A stretch of 64,000 nt of DNA from Achromobacter marplatensis (GCF_002209535.1 NZ_NJIG01000008.1:1-64000), one strand, 5' to 3'; positions 52,450 through 62,600 are shown, counted from the stretch's first letter. Made by a program: numbers and translations. Notes: generated from the letters alone by a model not told the origin.

Positions 52450-53076
52450 TCAGTGGATGAAGAGCAGGGCCAGGACCACGGGGATCACCACGCCCAGGCC
52501 CACCATGGGCCAGGTCGCGCTGCGGTTGCCGGCGTGCATCTTCAGGAGCACCAGCCCGGTCAGCGAAAAGACCAGACAGGCGACGGCGAAAATATCCAGG
52601 AACCAGCCCCAGGCCAGGCCCGTATTGCGGCCCTTGTGCAAGTCGTTCAGGTAGGAAATCCAGCCGCGGTCCGTGCGCTCGTATTCGACGTCGCCGCTGG
52701 CCAGGTCGATGGACAGCCAGGCATCGCCGCCGGCGCGCGGCAGCGACAAGTACACCTCGTCGGCAGACCATTCGGCCGTCTTGCCGGTGGTGGCGGAGTC
52801 CAGCGCTTCATCCAGCCACTGCGCCACGGGGGCGGGCAAGGGGGCCTTCTTCTGCCCGGAGGGCGCCGACAATTGCTTCAGCACGGCCTCGGGCAGTTGC
52901 GCCTGCCGGCTGGTCACGACGGCCTTCGATTCGATGTGCGAGGCGTTGTTCAGCGTCAGGCCGGTGACGGCAAACAGCAGCATCCCCAGCAGGCAAAGCG
53001 CCGAGCTGATCCAGTGCCATTGATGCAGCGTTTTGAGCCAATAGGCCCTGCGCCGGGGGGTGGGTTGACTGTCCAT
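52450..53076 (-). CDS. PepSY-associated transmembrane-helix protein
   Basis: 208 aa, three membrane segments: about 15-40 (WHWISSALCLLGMLLFAVTG), 150-172 (LAWGWFLDIFAVACLVFSLT) and 185-205. A periplasmic loop of about 110 residues with the PepSY-like fold (AWLSIDLASGDVEYERTDRG) lies between the first two. Histidines HQWHW near the first helix and NDLHKGR near the second are placed to bind heme, as in PepSY-TM iron reductases (FpvG/PiuB-type). First gene of the operon and directly downstream of a Fur box. It probably carries electrons across the inner membrane. Confidence 0.87.
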   Translation of the reverse strand: MDSQPTPRRRAYWLKTLHQWHWISSALCLLGMLLFAVTGLTLNNASHIESKAVVTSRQAQLPEAVLKQLSAPSGQKKAPLPAPVAQWLDEALDSATTGKTAEWSADEVYLSLPRAGGDAWLSIDLASGDVEYERTDRGWISYLNDLHKGRNTGLAWGWFLDIFAVACLVFSLTGLVLLKMHAGNRSATWPMVGLGVVIPVVLALLFIH

Positions 53077-53114
53077 GCGGGATTCGGATTGAAGGCGCGG
53101 ATTCTAACATTTAA

Positions 53115-53129
53115 TGAGAATTACTCTTA
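53115..53129 (-). promoter_or_regulatory. Fur box upstream of the PepSY/DUF2271/ApbE operon
   Basis: TGAGAAT-T-ACTCTTA is a 7-1-7 site with 5 of 7 arm positions paired. It lies in an AT-rich stretch (53104-53136), 39 bases before the PepSY ATG. Iron limitation should therefore switch on the whole operon. Confidence 0.75.
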
Positions 53130-53265
53130 TAAAACACGGTGCTAAGCGCAGATGGAAATTTCAATCCGTTTCTAAGCGCCGCACCGCCGCTGAAGGCCTG
53201 TGGCGTGGCGGCTGTCGCGCTGCGGGGATAAGATAGGCCACCCGTTACCAACACCGGAGGGCGTC

Positions 53266-53820
53266 ATGCTGGAACCGCAATTGGTGGATCATATCGGTCG
53301 TCATTGGGGGTGGGTCGCCTTGCGCGGCGTCATCGCCATCCTGTTCGGATTGATGGCGCTGTTCATGCCGGCCATCACCTTGTCGGCATTGGTGCTGGTT
53401 TGGGGCGCGTTTGCGCTGGTCGACGGCGTGCTTGCGCTGATCGCCGGCGTACGCATCCGCGACAACGGCAAACCGCTGTGGGCGTTGATCATCGTCGGCC
53501 TGCTGGGCGTGGCGGCGGGCATCGTGACCTTCCTGTGGCCCGGGCTGACCGCGTTGGTGCTGCTGTACATCATCGCCTTCTGGGCGCTGGCGGCCGGCGT
53601 ATTCCAGGTCATCGCGGCCGTCCGCTTCCGCAAGGAAATCCGCAACGAATGGCTGCTGGGATTGTCGGGCGTCGTGTCCATTCTGTTTGGCGCCATGCTC
53701 ATCGTGCAGCCCGGTGCGGGCGCGCTGGCGCTGGTGTGGGTCATCGGCATCTACGCCGTGTTTTTTGGCATACTGCTGCTGATTTTCTCGCTGCGGCTCA
53801 AGCAGCACCGGGCCCCCTGA
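53266..53820 (+). CDS. HdeD-family membrane protein
   Basis: 184 aa from the ATG at 53266 (ccggaggg upstream). Six hydrophobic segments with the HdeD repeat pattern (WVALRGVIAILFGLMALFMP; LWALIIVGLLGVAAGIVTFL; FYAVFFGILLLIFSL). DUF308/HdeD proteins of E. coli are linked to acid resistance at high cell density. Mechanism unknown. It is followed after 5 bases by crcB on the same strand, so the two probably form an operon. Confidence 0.88.
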   Translation: MLEPQLVDHIGRHWGWVALRGVIAILFGLMALFMPAITLSALVLVWGAFALVDGVLALIAGVRIRDNGKPLWALIIVGLLGVAAGIVTFLWPGLTALVLLYIIAFWALAAGVFQVIAAVRFRKEIRNEWLLGLSGVVSILFGAMLIVQPGAGALALVWVIGIYAVFFGILLLIFSLRLKQHRAP

Positions 53821-53825
53821 CCTCC

Positions 53826-54218
53826 ATGACCGCCTACCAGACCCTGATCCCCCTGAACTTCCTGGCCGTGGGCCTGGGCGCCATCCTGGGCGCCTGGACC
53901 CGTTGGCTGGTCAGCCTGTGGCTGAACGTCGAATCCTGGCCTTGGGGCACGTTCGTCGTGAACCTGGCGGGGGGGTATCTGGTGGGGCTGGTGCTGGCGC
54001 TGGTGGCGGGGCATCCCGAATGGCCGGCATGGGTGCGCCTGGGCGCCATCACCGGCTTCATGGGCGGCCTGACCACCTTTTCCACGTTCTCGGCCGAAAC
54101 CGTGGCCATGCTGGAGCGCGGCGCCTACGGCAGCGCGCTGGGCTATGCCGGGCTCAGCCTGGCGGGATCCTTGGTGTTGACGGCCGCGGGCATCGCCACG
54201 GCGCATCTGCTGCGCTAG
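53826..54218 (+). CDS. crcB: Fluoride channel CrcB (Fluc)
   Basis: 130 aa from the ATG at 53826, with four transmembrane helices. Fluc signatures are present: GAILGAWTRWLVS (conserved Arg), FVVNLAGGYLVGL (Asn of the pore), GAITGFMGGLTTFSTFSAE (the TTFSTF track with the Na+ and fluoride-line residues). It exports fluoride as a dual-topology dimer. No fluoride riboswitch is recognisable between the HdeD stop and crcB (only 5 bases) or upstream of hdeD. Confidence 0.95.
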   Translation: MTAYQTLIPLNFLAVGLGAILGAWTRWLVSLWLNVESWPWGTFVVNLAGGYLVGLVLALVAGHPEWPAWVRLGAITGFMGGLTTFSTFSAETVAMLERGAYGSALGYAGLSLAGSLVLTAAGIATAHLLR

Positions 54219-54289
54219 GAAGGCTTGCCGGCCCCTGGCTGGCGGGCGGCGCACCGGTTACGCCGCATCGCCGCCGGAACCCCCCGCCG

Positions 54290-55612
54290 TCAATCCGCGC
54301 GGGGATTCAGGACACGGGCGGCCTGCAGCCCGCTTTGCACCGCGCCTTCCAATACACCGGGATAGCCCGTGTCGGTCCAGTCGCCGGCCAGCGCCAACGT
54401 GGGCCAGGGCGTGGAATTCAACGGCCGGGTCAGGCCCGGCACCGCGGCGAAGGTGGCGCGTTTTTCAATCAGAAGCTCCGCCGCCGACACTTCCGGCATG
54501 GCCGGCAGGCGCGCGGGATGGCGCGCAGCTTGTTCCGCCACCTGGTCGATCAGGGCCTCGATCACCTGATGGCGATTGCGTTCCGCGATGCTGGTGGCGG
54601 CGCTGGCCACCACAGCCAGTTCGCCCGCCTTGGTGTCGCCGGCCAATTGCGCGCGGTCGAACAGCCATTGCCCGACGTGGCCGCGCGCCGCTTCTTCGCG
54701 CAGCATCATCATGGGTTCTGGCAGGCGCCAGGGTTCGGCCAGCCGCAGGTTCAGGGTTGCGATGGGCAGATAGGTGAACGCTTTCAATGCATCCAGCAGG
54801 CCCGTGGCGCCGGCTTGCCGCAAGGGCGCATCCAGCAAGCGGGCCGCGAAGGCGGGCGGCACCGCCAGCACGGCGGCGTCAAACCGTTCCTGATTGACGA
54901 CGATGCCGTTGTCCGACGGCTCCAGTTGGCGCACGGTGCTGCCGTAGCGCATCGTGACCTGGCGCGCTGCGGCGTCCGGCCACAAGGCGGAGAGGTCTGT
55001 GCAGGGCAGCAGCAAGTCGCTGTCTGCGCGCGTGCCGGCCAGGCTGTCGCGCAGCACGCGCGCAAACAGCGTCGCGCTGGCCGTGGCGGCAGGCGTGTTC
55101 AACGCGGCCAGGCAAAGGGGTTCCCAGACCTGGCGGATCAGCGCGTCGGATTGCGCGTGGTAATGCAGCAGTTGCTGCACGGTCCAGTCGCGCGGCGGCA
55201 TCCACGACATGGCCTTCAGGCCGCGCATCAGGCGCAGGGAGGCAAAGCGGTCGGCCCACGACAGGCCGCGTGCGCGCAGGATGGCGATCGCCATGTGCAG
55301 CGGCGCGGGCAGACGCGGGGCGGACAAATGAAAGCGGCCATCCAGGGACGCCAGGCGCAAGGGCCGGCGCATCAGCAGGGCATCGGGATTGCGGCCCACG
55401 CGGCGCATCAGCGCCAGCGTGTGCTTATAGGCGCCCGACAGCAGATGCTGGCCATTGTCCAGCGGGGCGTCGAAATCGCCATGGAACACGCGGCGGGCGC
55501 GGCCGCCAGGCGTGTGGCCGGCTTCGAAGACGGTGACCTTGGCGCCGGCTTCGCGCAGGGCGACGCTTGCCGCCAGCCCCGCCCAGCCTGCGCCGATAAC
55601 CGCCGCCTTCAC
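54290..55612 (-). CDS. hpnE: Hydroxysqualene dehydroxylase HpnE
   Basis: 440 aa from the GTG at 55612, which overlaps the hpnD stop by 4 bases (GTGA). FAD-binding amine-oxidase-like fold: VKAAVIGAGWAGLAASVALR (residues 1-20), VTVFEAGHTPGGRARR, DNGQHLLSGAYK and the C-terminal LALAGDWTDTGYPGVLEGAV. It converts hydroxysqualene to squalene after HpnD and HpnC. The gene order hpnC-hpnD-hpnE is the standard squalene operon. No squalene-hopene cyclase is in the window. Confidence 0.93.
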   Translation of the reverse strand: MKAAVIGAGWAGLAASVALREAGAKVTVFEAGHTPGGRARRVFHGDFDAPLDNGQHLLSGAYKHTLALMRRVGRNPDALLMRRPLRLASLDGRFHLSAPRLPAPLHMAIAILRARGLSWADRFASLRLMRGLKAMSWMPPRDWTVQQLLHYHAQSDALIRQVWEPLCLAALNTPAATASATLFARVLRDSLAGTRADSDLLLPCTDLSALWPDAAARQVTMRYGSTVRQLEPSDNGIVVNQERFDAAVLAVPPAFAARLLDAPLRQAGATGLLDALKAFTYLPIATLNLRLAEPWRLPEPMMMLREEAARGHVGQWLFDRAQLAGDTKAGELAVVASAATSIAERNRHQVIEALIDQVAEQAARHPARLPAMPEVSAAELLIEKRATFAAVPGLTRPLNSTPWPTLALAGDWTDTGYPGVLEGAVQSGLQAARVLNPRAD

Positions 55613-56472
55613 CGCGCCAACCGGCGGACCAGTCCGCGTCCGCCGCCCACCCAGGTTTTCCACGCCAGCCACAGCTTACGCAGCGGGGTCAGCGAAATGC
55701 GCTGGTGCAGCACCTGCCAATTATCGCGTTCGATCTCGTCAAGCAGCGCGTGATAGATGGCGGCCATCATCAGCCCCGGCCGTTGCGACCGGCGGTCGGC
55801 TTCGGGCAGGTTGCGCATCGCTTCGCGGTAAAGCTCGCGGGCACGGTCGGCCTGGAACTTCATCAGGGCGTTGAAGCGGTCCGAATACTCGCCATTCAGG
55901 ATGTCCGAGGCCTTGACCTCGAATTGCTGCATGTCGTTGACGGGGATGTAGATGCGGCCGCGGCGGGCGTCGTCGCCGACGTCCCGGATGATGTTGGTCA
56001 TCTGGAACGCCAGGCCCAGCTTTTCAGCGTAGACCAGCGTCTTGGGATCGCTGTAGCCGAAGACGCCGGCGGACAGTTCGCCCACGACGCCGGCGGCATG
56101 CCAGCAGTATTTGCGCAAGCCCGGCCAATCCAGGTAGCGGGTCTGGTCCAGGTCCATCTCCATGCCGTCTACCACGGCCAGCAGGCGCTCGCGGGTGATC
56201 GAACAGCTTTGCAGATGCGGTTGCAGCGCCCGGGTCACCGGGTGGTCCGGCTTGCCGTCGAACATCTGGTCGATCTGCGTCCGCCACCAGGCCAGCTTGA
56301 CGCGGGCCAGCGACGGGTCGGTGCATTCGTCGACCACGTCGTCCACTTCGCGGCAATACGCATACAGCGCGGTGATCGCGCGGCGGCGTTCAGGCGGCAG
56401 GAACAGGAAAGAGTAGTAGAAGCTGGAACCGCTCTTGGCGGCTTTCTCCTGGCAGTATTCGTCAGGGGTCAT
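55609..56472 (-). CDS. hpnD: Presqualene diphosphate synthase HpnD
   Basis: 287 aa, squalene/phytoene synthase fold. First aspartate-rich motif in YAYCREVDDVVDECTD, second in QMTNIIRDVGDDARRGRIYI; MTPDEYCQEKAAKSGSSFYY is the typical start. It condenses two farnesyl diphosphates to presqualene diphosphate. It follows hpnC by 17 bases and overlaps hpnE. Confidence 0.95.
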   Translation of the reverse strand: MTPDEYCQEKAAKSGSSFYYSFLFLPPERRRAITALYAYCREVDDVVDECTDPSLARVKLAWWRTQIDQMFDGKPDHPVTRALQPHLQSCSITRERLLAVVDGMEMDLDQTRYLDWPGLRKYCWHAAGVVGELSAGVFGYSDPKTLVYAEKLGLAFQMTNIIRDVGDDARRGRIYIPVNDMQQFEVKASDILNGEYSDRFNALMKFQADRARELYREAMRNLPEADRRSQRPGLMMAAIYHALLDEIERDNWQVLHQRISLTPLRKLWLAWKTWVGGGRGLVRRLAR

Positions 56473-56489
56473 AGATTAGGCAGGGCCTG

Positions 56490-57320
56490 TTACTTGATAG
56501 AGCGCCACAGCATGATGGCCCAGTCTTTGGCGCCCAATTCGGGGCGATTCATGAATACATCGTAGCCGCTCGCCTCGATACGCTCCAGCACGCGCAGCCC
56601 GCCTTGCACCACCAGGCGCAGCTCCAGGCCGGTGCGGCCCGGCAGGCGGCGCGCCAGCGGAGCGCCGAAGTGTAGCAGCGCCCGCGTGCGTTCCACCTGG
56701 AAAGCCATTAGTTCGCGCCAGGCGGGCGTCAGGCGGCAGGCGGCCAGGTCGTCTTCGGTCACACCGTGGCGGCGCAGGTCTTCCTGCGGGATATACACCC
56801 GGTGCTTGTGCCAGTCCACCCGCACATCCTGCCAGAAGTTCACCAGTTGCAATCCCGAGCAGATGGCGTCGCTTTCGGCCGTGTCCTGCGGACTGGTCGC
56901 CTCGAACAGGTGCAGCATCAGGCGCCCGACGGGGTTGGCCGAGCGTGTGCAGTAGTCGGCCAGTGTGGCGTAGTCCTCATAGCGCTTGACGGTGATGTCC
57001 TGCTCGAAGGCGGACAACAAGTCGTAGAACGGCGTGATGGGCAACTGATGCTGGGCGATGGTCTTGGCCAGCGGCGTGAAAATGTCGGCCAGCGGCGGCA
57101 GGCCGGGCGGGGGCGTTGTGCCGGGTTCGGCGCCGATCCGGTGCAGCTCGGTGCGGAACGCCGCCAATTGGGCCAGGCGCTCGTCGTCGGTGGCGCTGCC
57201 CTCGTCGGCGATGTCATCCGCGGCGCGGGCAAACCGGTAGATATCGGTCACGGCGCCGCGCAGCCTGCGCGGCAAGAGCAGCGAGGCGACGGGGAAGTTC
57301 TCGTAGTGATCGATAGACAT
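56490..57320 (-). CDS. hpnC: Squalene synthase HpnC (hydroxysqualene-forming)
   Basis: 276 aa from the ATG at 57320 (MSIDHYENFPVASLLLP). Motifs FARAADDIADEGSA and VNFWQDVRVDWHKHRVYIP are the two Asp-rich sites of the phytoene/squalene synthase family. HpnC turns presqualene diphosphate into hydroxysqualene. The start is not marked by a strong ribosome site; an ATG at 57365 is an alternative (MMSTGSPG). The operon hpnCDE begins here, divergent from alr. Confidence 0.92.
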   Translation of the reverse strand: MSIDHYENFPVASLLLPRRLRGAVTDIYRFARAADDIADEGSATDDERLAQLAAFRTELHRIGAEPGTTPPPGLPPLADIFTPLAKTIAQHQLPITPFYDLLSAFEQDITVKRYEDYATLADYCTRSANPVGRLMLHLFEATSPQDTAESDAICSGLQLVNFWQDVRVDWHKHRVYIPQEDLRRHGVTEDDLAACRLTPAWRELMAFQVERTRALLHFGAPLARRLPGRTGLELRLVVQGGLRVLERIEASGYDVFMNRPELGAKDWAIMLWRSIK

Positions 57321-57450
57321 GATTAGCAGCTCGGGTCGGGTCCCCGGGGACCCTGTCGACATCATTTTAGAGTAGTCGTTTCATCAGGGCACGATGACGC
57401 CCGGCGCGGGCGGCGATCAGTTAGACTTAAGCGCCACAGGATCTCACATC

Positions 57451-58578
57451 ATGCCGCGCCCAATTTCCGCCACTGTCTCCGTTTCTGCCCTTGCGCACAA
57501 TCTTGCCACCGTGCGCCGCCACCTTGAACAGACTGCCGCCGCGGCATCCGGCCTGCCGCCGTCCATCTGGGCGGTCATCAAGGCCAACGCCTACGGGCAC
57601 GGCATCGAACAAGCGGTAACGGGCTTTTCCAAGGCGCAGGGCTTGGCGATGCTGGACCTGGACGAAGCCGTCCGCTGCCGCGAGGCAGGGTGGGGGGGGC
57701 CGATCCTGCTGCTTGAGGGGTTCTTCAACCCGGCGGACCTGGATCTCGTCGACCGCTACCACCTGAGCACCACGGTGCACAACCGCGAACAGCTGGACAT
57801 GCTGGCCCGCGCGCGTTTCGCCCGCCGCGTGGACATCATGCTGAAGTTGAACAGCGGCATGAACCGCCTGGGTTTCAGCCCGGCCGCCTATCCCGCCGCC
57901 CATGAACGTGCCATGCTGCTGCAACAACAGGGCACGGTGGGTTCGATCGGCAAAATGACCCACTTCGCCTGCGCCGACGGCCCCCAGGGCGTGAACGAGC
58001 AATTGGCCGTCTTTAATTCGGTGACGCATAGACTGCCGGGAGCGATCAGCGTCTGCAACTCTGCGGCCACGCTGCGTTTCGCCGACATCGCGGTGGGTTC
58101 CCCCAGCCAGACGCATTGGGTGCGCCCCGGCATCTGCCTGTACGGCGCGTCCCCGTTCGCCGACGCCGAAGCCGCGTCCTTCGGCTTGAAGCCGGCCATG
58201 TCGCTCAGTTCCGAGATCATCGCGGTGCAAGAGCTCAAGGCCGGTGAATCGGTCGGGTATGGCGCCATCTTCCGCGCCGAACACGCCATGCGCATCGGCA
58301 TCGTCGCCTGCGGCTACGCCGACGGCTATCCGCGCCACGCCACCACCGGCACCCCGGTCGTGGTCGCCGGCATCCGTACCCAATTGGTCGGCCGTGTCTC
58401 CATGGACATGCTGATCGTCGATCTGGATCCCATCCCGGCCGCCGGCGTCGGCGCGCCCGTGACCCTCTGGGGCGAAGACGGTCCCTCCGTGGACGAGGTG
58501 GCCCAGGCCGCCGGCACCATCGGCTACGAGCTCCTTTGCGCCTTGGCGCCGCGCGTTCCCGTCACCCGGGACGCCTGA
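57451..58578 (+). CDS. alr: Alanine racemase
   Basis: 375 aa from the ATG at 57451. PLP-dependent fold type III racemase: PLP lysine K44 in WAVIKANAYGHG, VGRVSMDMLIVDLD with the conserved motif near the C terminus, and the second catalytic Tyr in VGYGAIFRAE (AYG-type). It interconverts L- and D-alanine for peptidoglycan. It may be dadX-like (catabolic), but no dadA lies nearby. A terminator-like hairpin follows at 58702. Confidence 0.94.
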   Translation: MPRPISATVSVSALAHNLATVRRHLEQTAAAASGLPPSIWAVIKANAYGHGIEQAVTGFSKAQGLAMLDLDEAVRCREAGWGGPILLLEGFFNPADLDLVDRYHLSTTVHNREQLDMLARARFARRVDIMLKLNSGMNRLGFSPAAYPAAHERAMLLQQQGTVGSIGKMTHFACADGPQGVNEQLAVFNSVTHRLPGAISVCNSAATLRFADIAVGSPSQTHWVRPGICLYGASPFADAEAASFGLKPAMSLSSEIIAVQELKAGESVGYGAIFRAEHAMRIGIVACGYADGYPRHATTGTPVVVAGIRTQLVGRVSMDMLIVDLDPIPAAGVGAPVTLWGEDGPSVDEVAQAAGTIGYELLCALAPRVPVTRDA

Positions 58579-58701
58579 ACGGCCTGCTTTTCCCCTGGTG
58601 CGGTCGCCCACGGCCGCTGTCGTCCAGGGGTGTCCGGAGGGCAAGAATTGCTACGCAATTTACAAGACAGCCGACGCCGGATGGTGTCTACTTGGAACAC
58701 C

Positions 58702-58723
58702 GGGCGCTCAAGCGCCCGTTTTT
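58702..58723 (+). terminator. Probable terminator between alr and the SDR gene
   Basis: GGGCGC-TCAA-GCGCCC (6-bp stem, extended by a U/A-like pair) followed by GTTTTT, 124 bases after the alr stop and 33 bases before the SDR start. Confidence 0.65.
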
Positions 58724-58755
58724 GACACAGAAAACAGACTGCGAGGTTTCCACCC

Positions 58756-59475
58756 ATGAAGGACAAATGCGTGCTCATTACGGGCGCCACCAAAGGCATA
58801 GGCTGGGCGCTTACGCAACGGCTGTCCGACATGGGCTGTCACGTGGTCGGCATCGCGCGCAACACCACGGACGTCGATTTCCCCGGTTATCTGTACGCCT
58901 GTGATCTGGCCGACGCCGGGCGCACCGAAGAAGTCCTGCGCGAAATCCGCGACAAGTTTCCCGTCGACGCCGTGGTCAACAACGTGGGCATCGCGTCCCC
59001 GCAGCCGCTGGGCGAGATCGACCTGGCCACCCTGTACAACGTGCTGGATTTGAACGTGCGCGTCGCGGTGCAGGTGACCCAGGCTTTCGTCGAATCCATG
59101 AAAGTGCGCCGCGCCGGCCGCATCGTCAACGTGGTCAGCCGCGCCATCTACGGCGGCCTGGACCGCACGGCTTACTCGGCCGCCAAAAACGCGCTGGTCG
59201 GTTGCACCCGCACCTGGGCGCTGGAATTGGCCGAGTACGGCGTCACGGCCAACGCGGTCGCGCCCGGCCCGATCGAAACCGAAATGTTCCGGGCCACGCG
59301 TCCGGCAGGCAGCGACGGTGAAAAGCGCGCGCTGGCCTCGGTACCCATGAAGCGGCTGGGCACGCCCGCCGAGGTCGCCGCCGCCATTGCCTTCCTGCTG
59401 TCCGACGATGCCGGTTTCATCACCGGCCAAGTGCTGGGCGTGGATGGCGGGGGCAGTCTGGGCGGGCGTTCTTAA
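58756..59475 (+). CDS. Short-chain dehydrogenase/reductase
   Basis: 239 aa, classical SDR. Nucleotide loop VLITGATKGIGWALTQRL (residues 6-23), NNVGIASPQPLGEI (NNxG), Ser in VNVVSRAIYGG and Y-x-x-x-K in TAYSAAKNALVGCTRTWALE. The C-terminal pattern (GFITGQVLGVDGGGSLGG) is that of FabG-like enzymes. NADPH is likelier than NADH since an acidic residue after beta-2 is missing (GIARNTTD). The substrate is not apparent. Confidence 0.92.
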   Translation: MKDKCVLITGATKGIGWALTQRLSDMGCHVVGIARNTTDVDFPGYLYACDLADAGRTEEVLREIRDKFPVDAVVNNVGIASPQPLGEIDLATLYNVLDLNVRVAVQVTQAFVESMKVRRAGRIVNVVSRAIYGGLDRTAYSAAKNALVGCTRTWALELAEYGVTANAVAPGPIETEMFRATRPAGSDGEKRALASVPMKRLGTPAEVAAAIAFLLSDDAGFITGQVLGVDGGGSLGGRS

Positions 59476-59606
59476 GCCGCGGGCCGGTCCGCCGTCGCCA
59501 GGCACTCCTGCCGGCGGGGCTGCCTCGTCACGCGGCCGCTGCAGCGCGCGTCATCGCTGCCTGCGGCGTCGCCATTTCTATCTTGGATAGTTCCTCAGGC
59601 AAGGGA

Positions 59607-62600
59607 ATGACCGTACGGCGATTATTCTTCTTTGCGTTGTTCTGGCTGCTCGGGGCCGCGACGCCGGCGTTCGCCCAAGCACAGCAGCCGCTGCTGCTCA
59701 CGGTGCAAAGCCAGGTCCATCTTCAACGGGCCGTCCCGGCGATTTCGGACGAGGATTGGCGGTGGTTGCGCCAAAAGCAGGAACTGGTGTTGGGTGTCGT
59801 TCAAGAGGACCGGGCCCCATTCGAAATCGTCCACCGCGACGGCACCTATAAGGGCATCACGGCGGACGTCAGTTCACTGACGGCCCAACTGCTGGGCTTG
59901 AATCTGCGCTTGCTGTCGTATCCGACGCGGGAAGCGGCGCTGAAAGCCCTGGATCAGAAAACCGTGGACATGGTCGGGGGCGAGATGCGCCCCGATGATC
60001 GCAAGATAGCGGCGTTCAGTTCCCCCTACATCGTCGACCAGGTGGCGATTTTCAGACGCGCGGCCGACACGCGGGATCTCCCGTCCGGGCTGGACGGCCT
60101 GGCAGTCGCGGTGGGGGCTGACGATGCGTTGGCTGCCCAGGTGGCGGTGCGTTATCCCAAGGCGAAGATCGTCCGCTATGCGTCCACGGACGAGGGGCTT
60201 GGCGCGTTGGCGTTCGGCCACGCGGATGTCTACGTGGATGGGGCGCTGGCGGCCTATCACAGCATCAACCGGTCTTTTTTCGATTACGTGAAGTTCGGTC
60301 GCTACACCGAGCTTGCGACGCGGTACAGCTACGCGCTGGCGTTGGACAATGACCGGCTCCGGGGCCTGGTCGACCAGGCCATTGCCGCAATCGGACAGAC
60401 CCTGCCCGAAATTGCGCGTAGCTGGGCCGGCAGCGGCTTCATTCCGGGAAGCCGGAACATTTCCTTCACGCCTGACGAGTTGCGCTGGATCGCGTCGCAT
60501 CCCAAGCTGCGGGTGGTGTTGAACGACGACCTTGCGCCGGTCGCCTTCTTCAATTCGAACAAGGCTTTCTCCGGGCTGGCCTCTGACCTGCTGGAAATGG
60601 TCACTTTCCAGACCGGGATCCAGTTCGATGCCTTCAGCCGCAAAGGCAGCTTCCCCGACCAGATCAAGGCGATCGCCGACGGCGAGGCCGATATCGCCAT
60701 GATGAGTCCGACCGTCGAGCGCGAGCAGGTGCTGCGGTTCAGCCAACCCTTTTCCGTCGATCCCTTGGTGCTTGTCACCAAACGGGCGAGCGCCGGGCAG
60801 ACGCCGCCGGTACGCACGCTGGCGATAGCCGGAGGCCATACTGCCGCCGAGCTGGTCCCGCCGCGCTTTCCGACTTCCACGCTTGTCGTGGCCAGCTCTA
60901 GCCTGGACGCCATGAACAAGGTCTATGCAGGAGACGCGGACGGCGCAGTCCTGGCCTTGCCGGCCGCGCGGTACTACATCGGCCGCCTGTTCAAAGATGA
61001 ACTCGCCATCCGCGACGTGTTGGATGCCCCTGCCGTGTCGCTCAGCTTCGCCGTGCGGCGCAGCGACCCTGAACTGCAATCCATCCTGAACAAGACGCTC
61101 GCGATCCTGACGCCTTACCAGATGAGCGCGTTCGCCAACCGCTGGAAAGCGGAACCCGGCATGAGCGGCGAGACCTGGCGCGATTATGCCGTCATCATCG
61201 CCCAGGTCGTGGGCGCAGCCGTCCTGCTGCTGCTGGGCGTGCTGGCCTGGGTCGTGATGCTTCGCCGCCAGGTGCGCGCCAAGGGAGAGGCCAAGCAGGC
61301 GCTCAAGGAGCAGTTGCAGTTCGTCAAGACATTGATCGACAGCATGCCCCCGCCCATCTATGTGCGCGATGGCCAAGGGCGCATGCTGGTCTGCAATCGC
61401 AGCTACCTCAAGGCGTTGGGGCTGCAGGCGGAGGACGTGCTGGACAAGACCGCATTGGCGTTGCCCGCCGTCGAGTTCGAGGCTGCCGGGGACTTCCACG
61501 AAACCTACATGCAGGCGATGCGTCAGGGAGCAATGATCTCGGGCGTGCATCGCGTGCGGATACGTGGCGTCGAAACCTGGATCGACCATTGGGCGCAGCC
61601 CTTTGAAAATGCCGCGGGTGTGCCCAGCGGCGTGATCTGCGGGTGGCTGGATATCACCGAGCACCGCAACCTGGTCCAGGAGTTCGCGGCGGCGAAAGAA
61701 CTGGCGGATGCGGCCAGCCGGGCCAAGACCACGTTCCTGGCGACGATGAGCCACGAGATCCGGACGCCGATGAACGCGATCATCGGCGTGCTCGAACTGG
61801 CCTTGAAACGCGCGGACAACGCGCCCATCGACCGCAACAGCATCGAAATCGCGTACGCCTCGGCTCAAAGCTTGCTGGCGTTGATCGGCGACATCCTGGA
61901 CATCGCCCGCATCGAATCCGGTCGTTTGAGCCTGACGCCAGCGCGCGCCGGACTCCGGGAACAGATCGAATCCGTCGCCCGCGTTTTTGAAGGCCTCGCG
62001 CGTCAGAAGGGCCTGCGCCTGTTGCTGGAAATGGACGCCAGCATCCAGACCGACGTGCTGATCGACGCCTTGCGCTTCAAGCAGATTCTGTCCAATCTGG
62101 TGGGCAACGCCATCAACTACACCCAAAACGGCGATGTCCGGATCGAAGTCAGGGGCGAGGTGATCGAGCCCGCGCTGCTTCAGGTCGACGTCGCCGTGCA
62201 AGACACGGGCATCGGCATCTCGGCAGAAGACCAGAAGCGATTGTTCAAGCCATTCGCGCAGGTGCGCCACGAAGCGCAAAGCTCGGGCGGCACAGGCCTG
62301 GGTCTGGTCATCAGCCGGTCGCTGTGCGAAATGATGGGCGGCCGCCTGACGCTCGACAGCGCGCCGGGCGCCGGCACCACCGTCCATGTCTCGCTGCGTC
62401 TGCAGAGGCTGGAACCGGCAGCGGCTCCCGCAACGCCCGCGCGGCCGGCGCTGGCGCGGCCGCGCGTGCTGCAGGTTATGGTTGTTGACGATCATTCCGT
62501 CAGCCGCCAGATCCTGATGCAGCAGCTGCGTTTTCTGGGCCACGAGGTGCAAGACGCCCCGGACGGAAGCACGGCGCTGCAGACGTGGCGGGCCCAGCCG

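Noticed and set aside
53130..53265. Fluoride riboswitch upstream of the hdeD-crcB pair
   Set aside because: No fluoride-riboswitch-like pseudoknot sequence could be recognised; crcB starts 5 bases after the hdeD stop.
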